A DNA stretch of 64,000 nucleotides, taken from contig NC_092241.1 in NCBI RefSeq assembly GCF_036320965.1, positions 8,698,069 through 8,762,068 of the forward strand, read 5' to 3'. The notes under the pieces were generated by a model. The model was not told where the DNA came from. It was given only the letters and a program-made list of their open reading frames with translations, and did not search any database. Both the position numbers and the translations under genes were made by a program. The stretch is from Panulirus ornatus. Lineage: Eukaryota; Arthropoda; Malacostraca; Decapoda; Palinuridae. Shown piece after piece: positions 58,006-64,000 of this stretch (the stretch's first letter is position 1; each line of letters begins with the position of its first letter).

Positions 58006-58694
58006 CCTTTGAAGAACAAATCTTTGTTAGGAAGATAATTAACTGTTTAGTAACAAGGTATCGGGTCTGGGAAGAGGGAAGAAAGTGAATAGGTTTCCTC
58101 CTTGTATAGGCGAAGGTACGGTGATGATTCATTGAAGTTTGTTAAGATAAGGAATTAGATAAAATAGATAAGGACACACTGGGATGAAGCCAGGTAGGAG
58201 AAGGCGTTCGTACAAATGTCTGGTAATATTTCCATAATGATGATGGGGTCATTTACTCATAATTACCCCAGGACACCACCCCAGGAAGGGTCCTCTACCC
58301 CCCTCCACAAGTGTGCGCTACGTCCAGTTGCAGGATGAATGATGGACTATACTTTGAGTGTGATGTTCTCCAACATGATCGTATTTACTTCCGTTACATC
58401 ACAGCTCTGTGGCGGTGTAACCACAGGCAGGCGCAATCCGGTAACACCTGTGTGGTCCTCGGGCACTAGAATGAGCCGCATGGTTGGGTCGTAACGAGCG
58501 CTAAAGATAGCAGACACCATCGCTCGGCTGCTACATGACGATGGTGCTCGTCACTCACGCCCTCGTCACTATGTTGTAGGTCCAGAAACGGTACACAATG
58601 TATCTCACATTCCTCCTTCAACCACTCGTGTCGTCACGCTTCATTACGTCCATCGCTGGCTACCTGCTTGTTCAGGTGTGTGTGTGTGAGAGCT

Positions 58695-58696
<2 letters not shown>
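58004..58696. other. No recognised feature
   Basis: Single-copy, balanced composition, CpG-containing at 58400-58560. No domain, RNA or element motif found. Confidence 0.4.

Positions 58697-58768
<72 letters not shown>
58697..58768. repeat. (CT)n microsatellite
   Basis: Pure CT run. Confidence 0.97.
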
Positions 58769-58773
<5 letters not shown>

Positions 58774-58807
58774 GTGGTAAAGTCAGAGCCAATTCGCTTG
58801 GACCTTG

Positions 58808-59147
58808 GGTCGTGTGCTCAAGGGTCGTACACCGTCGTGTTTTAAGGGTTATATCGTCGTGTTCAAGGATCGTATACCGTCGTGTTTCAAGGGTCGTACC
58901 GTCGTGCTCAAGGGTCGCACCGTCGTGCTCAAGGGTTGTACCGTCGTGCTCAAGGGTCGTACCGTCGTGCTCAAGGGTCGCACCGTCGTGCTCAAGGGTT
59001 GTACCGTCGTGCTCAAGGGTTGTACCGTCGTGCTCAAGGGTCGTACCGTCGTGCTCAAAGGTCGTATACCATCGTGTTCATGGGTCGTACCGTCGTGCTC
59101 AAGGGTTTTACCGTCGTGCTCAAGGGTCGTACCGTCGTGTTTACAGG
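58808..59147 (+). repeat. 21-bp tandem array (GTCGTACCGTCGTG family, array 5)
   Basis: About 16 copies of CTCAAGGGTCGTACCGTCGT, with TTGTACC, TCGCACC and TTTTACC variants and the 23-bp GTATACC form. The edges are decayed (TTTTAAGGGTTATATCG at left). Confidence 0.95.
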
Positions 59148-59154
59148 GTGTGCT

Positions 59155-59420
59155 ATTCTTAACACTTGAATAAACAGTTGCTATTCATAGCGCGAGCCAA
59201 GAATTGCTATTTTTAGCACTGGAGTCAAATATTGCTATTCATAGCACGAGACAAGAATCGCTCTTGGTAGAACTTGCTAGTCCAAGACTGCTATTCTTAG
59301 CGCTTGAGTTGAAGACCGCTATTCTTAGCGCTTGAGTTGAAGACCGCTATTCTTACCGCTTGAGTTGAAGACCGCTATTCTTAGCACTTAAGTTAAAGAC
59401 TGCTATTTTTAGCACTCTGA
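59155..59420. repeat. 28-bp imperfect array (GAAGACCGCTATTCTTAGCG)
   Basis: About nine copies of a unit completed by CTTGAGTT. Left copies are diverged (TTGCTATTCATAGC). It begins directly at the end of array 5. Confidence 0.85.
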
Positions 59421-59514
59421 CTTTACAACGCGTCTCAAGGTGAACGTATCTGCTCTCTCTAGTCTGGATGCCTGCTTGCGTAAGCTATCTCCCTTTTCTC
59501 TTTCTTTTTTTTTC

Positions 59515-59660
59515 CCTTCTTCCGCGTGCGGAGTAATGCGCAGTATACGCCTGGATGGGAGGGAGTTCAGTTCAGTTCTGCGCAGCACGTATGTGAGGCA
59601 GCAGGCGCGCGCAGCCGTGGCTCATAATGGCGGGGTTGTTGTGTCCCGTTAGCAGGCAGG
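59515..59660 (+). promoter_or_regulatory. CpG-rich promoter-like stretch
   Basis: Contains TGCGCAGTATACGC, AGTTCAGTTCAGTTCTGCGC (two TCAGTT initiator-like hexamers), CAGGCGCGCGCAGCC, and an ATGGCGGGGTTGTTGTG start codon context. TCAGT is the arthropod initiator consensus and TGCGCA/GCGC motifs resemble NRF1 sites (established knowledge). The ATG frame closes after 24 codons. No exon could be linked, so this is a suggestion only. Confidence 0.25.
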
Positions 59661-59704
59661 GAGGGAGCCAGCCAGCTGCTGCTGATATGATAGACAGATA
59701 GATA

Positions 59705-59706
<2 letters not shown>

Positions 59707-59760
<54 letters not shown>
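59707..59760. repeat. (GA)n microsatellite
   Basis: Pure GA run. A second follows at 59835-59898. Confidence 0.97.
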
Positions 59761-59763
<3 letters not shown>

Positions 59764-59832
59764 TGTGCATGGATACCCAGACCACACAGAAACGCCAAGG
59801 TCTAAGCGAGGTTGTCTGGCCATGACGCTACT

Positions 59833-59834
<2 letters not shown>

Positions 59835-59898
<64 letters not shown>
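59835..59898. repeat. (GA)n microsatellite
   Basis: Pure GA run, followed by a short GACA/GAAA tract at 59942-59978. Confidence 0.97.
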
Positions 59899-59901
<3 letters not shown>

Positions 59902-60015
59902 TACCTGGAGAGATTTTTCGCGTGAGGCAAGATTATCGCGTAGACAGACAGACAGACAAAGAAAGAAAGAAAGAAACAGAAAATTCGTTTACGATATAAG
60001 TCCTTTTAACGATCA

Positions 60016-60129
<114 letters not shown>

Positions 60130-60427
60130 TTGCTCACGTAGTGGTCAGTATATGTACATCCCTATCTACCATGGCGGACGATAGACTTCGATGCGAGAAT
60201 TCGTCTATAATATTTGCCATTTTCTTTCGTCCTTGACATTTGGTAAGGTTTATTATTTCCGGACTGATCATGAAAGAGGCTACGCTGGTAGACCACTGAC
60301 CACTCATTTTGAGATGTGGCTGAAACTATAGGAAGTAGATGTATTGATGATAGGAGTTTAATAGAGTGAAATTGTCTGTTCTAAGTAGATCACAATGATA
60401 TAGGAAATACCTTCAAACCAAGGAGAC

Positions 60428-60430
<3 letters not shown>

Positions 60431-60510
<80 letters not shown>
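60431..60510. repeat. Compound (TA)n-(GT)n microsatellite
   Basis: TA run to about 60486, then GT repeats. It lies just left of the LINE tail that follows. Confidence 0.97.
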
Positions 60511-60511
<1 letters not shown>

Positions 60512-60544
60512 GTGTCTCACATATGAGATATGTAAAAGTCTTTA

Positions 60545-60706
60545 TTCGTTCACACTCAGTCTCTAGCTGTCATGTGTAATGCACCGAAACCACAGCTCCC
60601 TTTCCACATCCAGGCCCCACAAAACTTTCCAAGGTTTACCCCGGACGCTTCACATGCCCTGGTTCAATCCATTGACAGCACGTCGACCCCGGTATACCAC
60701 ATCGAC
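60545..60706 (-). mobile_element. LINE 3'-tail fragment (tail subfamily A)
   Basis: The plus strand reads CACTCAGTCTCTAGCTGTCA, TGCACCGAAACCACAGCTCC, CATGCCCTGGTTCAATCCA and GACAGCACGTCGACCCC. This is the reverse complement of the tails at 22.4 and 50.2 kb and extends up to the end of the ORF (GGTATACCACATCG). Confidence 0.8.
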
Positions 60707-60764
60707 CAATGTGATTCTATCATATATATATTCTTGTTTGCTGTATTTACCGCAAGTGCTGAAC

Positions 60765-60885
60765 AAGTCGTGCTACCCACTCAGCTGTCTGTAATGTATG
60801 ACTTGCTGAACATATAACAGTTGTATTTTCTTTTGTGTCAACCAACACAGAGGCGACACCCAGGATCGAACCCCCCTGTGGTTGT
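60765..60885 (-). other. Possible tRNA-like Pol III boxes in permuted order
   Basis: The minus strand has GGTTCGATCC (B-box consensus) at about 60865-60875 and CAGCTGAGTGGGTAGCA (A-box-like) at about 60776-60792. Read on that strand the B box precedes the A box, so this is not an intact tRNA gene or SINE. It may be the joint of two truncated SINE copies. Confidence 0.3.
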
Positions 60886-61213
60886 ATCCATACAGGAAAT
60901 ACAGGGAGACGTGCAAAGCCAACACCTGTAATGTAATTCCTGTATGATCCTTCAGTTCTTTTATAGTGGTACAGATCCATCCTGTAATGTGCTGTTGTGT
61001 GTGCTGAATACATAAGGTTGAAGGCCCACCTCTGTAACGTGACCCATATGTATAGATAGATAGACAGATAGACAGATGATTCCCCTTGTGCTATGATACA
61101 TATGAATACATATGAATACATATGACCCTCTGGCCAACTCTGTAACATGTCCTGTACTTACTGCTATCTGTATAATTCCATTCTCTCAAGTTTGTCGACT
61201 GCCTGTAATTGTG

Positions 61214-61415
61214 ATAGACAGACAGACAGACAGACAGACAATCAAATGGAGGTAGACAGACATACAGACAGACAGACATTTAAATAGAGGTAGACAGACA
61301 GACAGACATTTGAATAGAAGTAGACAGACAGACAGACATTTAAATAGAGGTAGACAGACAGACAGACATTTGAATAGAGGTAGACAGACAGACAGACAGA
61401 CAGACGGACAGACGG
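61214..61415. repeat. 30-bp array of (GACA)n plus ATTTRAATAGAGGTA
   Basis: About six units of GACAGACAGACAGACATTTAAATAGAGGTA type; variants TTTGAATAGAAG. Confidence 0.9.
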
Positions 61416-61593
61416 ACACTATAAGAGTAAGGGGAAGTGATGGGGGAGGGGGAGGGAGGGGGGAAGTGAAGGACAAGGAGAAGGGAAAAAAAATATAGGC
61501 AACATGTGATGAGGGAAAAGGCCAGCTGGCTACCTGGGGACCACCTGGCCAGCACCTGACGCCGAGGCCAGCTGGTGCTGGAGCAAGGCTACC

Positions 61594-61616
61594 CCTGTGT
61601 GTGTGTGTGTGTGTTG

Positions 61617-61695
<79 letters not shown>

Positions 61696-61729
61696 GATGG
61701 TGTATTTCAGCACCTTATTATGCATGGAC

Positions 61730-61799
<70 letters not shown>
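61594..61799. repeat. (GT)n, (GA)n and (CT)n cluster
   Basis: (GT)n at 61594-61632, (GA)n at 61633-61693 and (CT)n at 61735-61798. The last two form an inverted repeat with arms over 60 bp and a spacer of about 41 bp. Confidence 0.95.
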
Positions 61800-61801
<2 letters not shown>

Positions 61802-61907
61802 CATGTTCATAACAAGTTGTTCAGACGCCGGGTAGGAGGTGGTAATCTTCTTGTAGGTAATTGCATGTCCTCATACATCACGGGGTAATATCCAGTACGA
61901 TAATTGG

Positions 61908-62522
61908 CTAAGAGAGTTACGTGGTCAGGTAATGCGTTACCAGGGTGTGGAGAGTTAGATGGTCAGGTAATGCGTTACCAGGGTGTAGAGAGTTAGGTGG
62001 TCAGGTAATGCGTTACCAGGGTGTAGAGTGTTACGTGGTCAGGTAATGCGTTACCAGGGTGTAGAGAGTTACGTGGTCAGGTAATGCGTTACCAGGGTGT
62101 GGAGAGTTACGTGGTTAGGTAATGCGTTACCAGGGTGTAGAGAGTTACGTGGTCAGGTAATGGGTTACCAGGGTGTAGAGAGTTACGTGGTCAGGTAATG
62201 CGTTACCAGGGTGTGGAGTTAGGTGGTCAGGTAATGCGTTACCAGGGTGTCGAGAGTTAGATGGTCAGGTAATGCGTTACCAGGGTGTGGAGAGTTACGT
62301 GGTCAGGAAATGCGTTACCAGGGTGTAGAGAGTTAGGTGGTCAGGTAATGGGTTACCAGGGTGTGGAGAGTTAGATGGTCAGGTAATGCGTTACCAGGGT
62401 GTAGAGAGTTACGTGGTCAGGTAATGGGTTACCAGGGTGTGGAGAGTTAGATGGTCAGGTAATGCGTTACCAGGGTGTGGAGAGTTAGGTGGTCAGGTAA
62501 TGCGTTACCAGGGTGTAGAGAT
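61908..62522. repeat. 38-bp tandem array with GGTAATGCGTTACC
   Basis: About 16 copies of AGAGTTACGTGGTCAGGTAA plus TGCGTTACCAGGGTGTGG. Variants: ACGT/AGGT/AGAT, GTGG/GTAG and GCG/GGG. Each unit contains GGTAA-TGCG-TTACC, a 5-bp dyad. One unit is 3 bp short near 62217. Confidence 0.95.
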
Positions 62523-62602
62523 GGCGAGCGAAAGTGAGGTGAGAGAAAGTATCTTGGAAGCGGATTCTGACTGGATCTGGCCTGTGAACAGGACAGTGGG
62601 AG

Positions 62603-62882
62603 GTTTACATGAGTGTACATGAGTATACTTGAGTTTACTTGAGTTTACTTGAGTTTACATGAGTTTACTTGAGTTTACATGAGTTTACTTGAGTTTACAT
62701 GAGTTTACTTGAGTTTACTTGAGTTTACATGAGTTTACATGAGTTTACTTGAGTTTACATGAGTTTACTTGAGTTTACATGAGTTTACTTGAGTTTACAT
62801 GAGTTTACTTGAGTTTACATGAGTTTACATGAGTTTACTTGAGTTTACATGAGTTTACTTGAGTTTACATGAGTTTACGTGG
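62603..62882. repeat. 10-bp tandem array of two unit types
   Basis: About 28 copies of GAGTTTACTT or GAGTTTACAT. The two types mostly alternate, giving a 20-bp super-unit, with occasional doubled types. Confidence 0.97.
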
Positions 62883-62883
62883 G

Positions 62884-63205
62884 TAAGACAGACAACATGA
62901 GTCCTGATTGGCCTTCAACTGGGTTGTCTGGTAAACAAAAATACGTTTAACTTGACGAGAAAATGTAATTCCGCTCATTAGTGAGAAACTACGATAAATA
63001 TAATTAGGGTTCCTTACACTGTAGGGTGATTTAAGGTTAGGAGTGTGAATTGAGGTCAGGGATAGAACGAATAGAAGTGAATGGGATAGACATGATAGAT
63101 AAGACCAGATGGTCTTCGAAGAGAGGGATAGATAACAGAAGACCCATTGGTTTAGGGCGAGGTAATCCACTCCTAAACTATACGTAGGAAGGATAGATAA
63201 CAGAA
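62884..63205. repeat. Two or three diverged copies of the 65-bp unit
   Basis: GACAGACAACATGAGTCCTG at 62888, GATAGATAAGACCAGATGGT at 63095, and GGATAGATAACAGAAGACCC at 63127, the last followed by GGCGAGGTAATCC. All resemble the GGACAGATAACA...CCTGATGGTCT...GAGGTTA layout of the 15-kb array. Confidence 0.6.
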
Positions 63206-63629
63206 GACATAATATATTGCAGTGAAACACAGATAAGGGAGAAACCATGAACATCTCTCACATGAAACCGAATTCTAAGAACGATGAGAAATGAACAAAA
63301 ACAGAAAAAATAACATTATGAGATAGATTTTAAGAAGAGGTTAATAAAGGGGTTGTGGGGAAGAAGGATTGAGAGGAGATAAGAGAGGAGTAGGACCCTA
63401 ATTATGCATAATGACTTTGATAAAGATATTTTACGGAGCGTCTCCAAGCTGATGCCAATTTTAGGTTTCACATCCGAGAACCTTCTACGTCTCTGAGGAT
63501 TTTAAAAGATTCGAGACTTTATTGCAGCAACTCCCTTCAATGGTCACATGTTTGTTGTTGAGTCTCGGACTCTGGCGGTGCTCTGATGTGTTGGAGCGAG
63601 AGAGAGAGGGGGACGTGAGAGGTGGATGG

Positions 63630-63630
<1 letters not shown>
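63206..63630. other. No recognised feature
   Basis: AT-rich single-copy sequence in this window. No motif recognised. Confidence 0.4.

Positions 63631-63631
<1 letters not shown>

Positions 63632-63690
<59 letters not shown>
63632..63690. repeat. (GA)n microsatellite
   Basis: Pure GA run. Confidence 0.97.
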
Positions 63691-63694
<4 letters not shown>

Positions 63695-63979
63695 TGGGAT
63701 AAGAGTGTACTACACTTACTGAACGCATCATTTAGACGTGTGTACATGTATAAATTTTTTTTTTCTAAATCGAAAGATTAAAATCTAAAATGGTACTTGC
63801 CTAAAATGTGTGGGTACGGTGAGAGGGATGTATTATGAGAGATAAAAGGTAATTAGATACACTAAGTGCAAGACGAGAAGGCTGGGTTTATGTAGATTAT
63901 GAAGAAGTTGGTATGTTACTATAATAACGTGTGTAACACATAATATTAGGTTAATGTGATCACTGGGGTCTGACGAAGA

Positions 63980-64000
63980 CTGTGTGTGTGTGTGTGTGTG
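63980..64000. repeat. (GT)n microsatellite, cut by window end
   Basis: GT run reaching the last base of the window. Confidence 0.9.

Noticed and set aside
60765..60885. tRNA gene
   Set aside because: A- and B-like boxes are in the wrong order on the same strand, and no cloverleaf can be drawn.

Overview
This window looks like non-coding, repeat-dominated nuclear DNA from a eukaryote, most likely a decapod crustacean or another large-genome arthropod. That assignment is an inference. It rests on the extreme density of (GA)n/(CT)n, (TA)n, (CA)n and GATA/GACA microsatellites, on degraded CR1-like and RTE/I-like LINE fragments, and on a short element with a CCCGCGTTAGCGAGGTAG core that I remember, without being able to check, from crustacean repeats. 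There is no bacterial gene organisation, no rRNA, no convincing tRNA gene, no CRISPR array and no intact protein gene that I can recognise. By my own hand tally roughly 40 % of the window is tandem repeat. Almost all long open frames are by-products of repeat units whose length is a multiple of three or which lack stop codons.

Layout. 0-4.4 kb: a SINE-like element, a 22-bp array, a LINE-tail fragment, half of a fold-back element between two (TA)n tracts, and two short LINE scraps. 4.7-8.6 kb: Glu-codon-rich and 18/19-bp minisatellites and many microsatellites. 10-15.3 kb: purine-rich, GT-rich and GA/CT arrays, a tRNA-derived SINE and a 65-bp array. 15.9-24.3 kb: short minisatellites (23, 29, 50 and 22 bp), a decayed CR1-like reverse transcriptase and a LINE tail. 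24.8-25.6 kb: a cluster of CACGTG/TACGTG boxes followed by a GC-rich hairpin, the best promoter-like stretch. 25.8-35 kb: a nest of minisatellites (15, 42, 30, 21/24, 31, 24, 32 and 21 bp), several carrying a GGTAC or GTCGTACC core. 36-41.3 kb: mostly unrecognised sequence, a broken RT fragment, a 32-bp array, and two 21-bp arrays in opposite orientation. 41.6-45.9 kb: two LINE 3' ends in opposite orientation, a 137-bp fold-back palindrome and a perfect 22-bp hairpin. 46-47.8 kb: a 30-bp array with no indels. 48.5-51.5 kb: 29-bp and 22-bp arrays and a LINE tail. 51.85-57.7 kb: one array of about 300 copies of a 19/20-bp unit. 57.8-64 kb: a second copy of the tRNA-SINE, another 21-bp array, 28-, 38- and 10-bp arrays and microsatellites.

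The signals I consider most worth a second look are: (1) a dispersed 21-22-bp satellite family forming five separate arrays in both orientations within 60 kb; (2) its shared core with the neighbouring 3-kb and 1.2-kb arrays; (3) a common 3' tail between the LINE family and a SINE-like element, the classic sign of trans-mobilisation; (4) (TA)n tracts at nearly every mobile-element junction; and (5) the variant code of the 5.85-kb 20-bp array. No genes here can be shown to work together.
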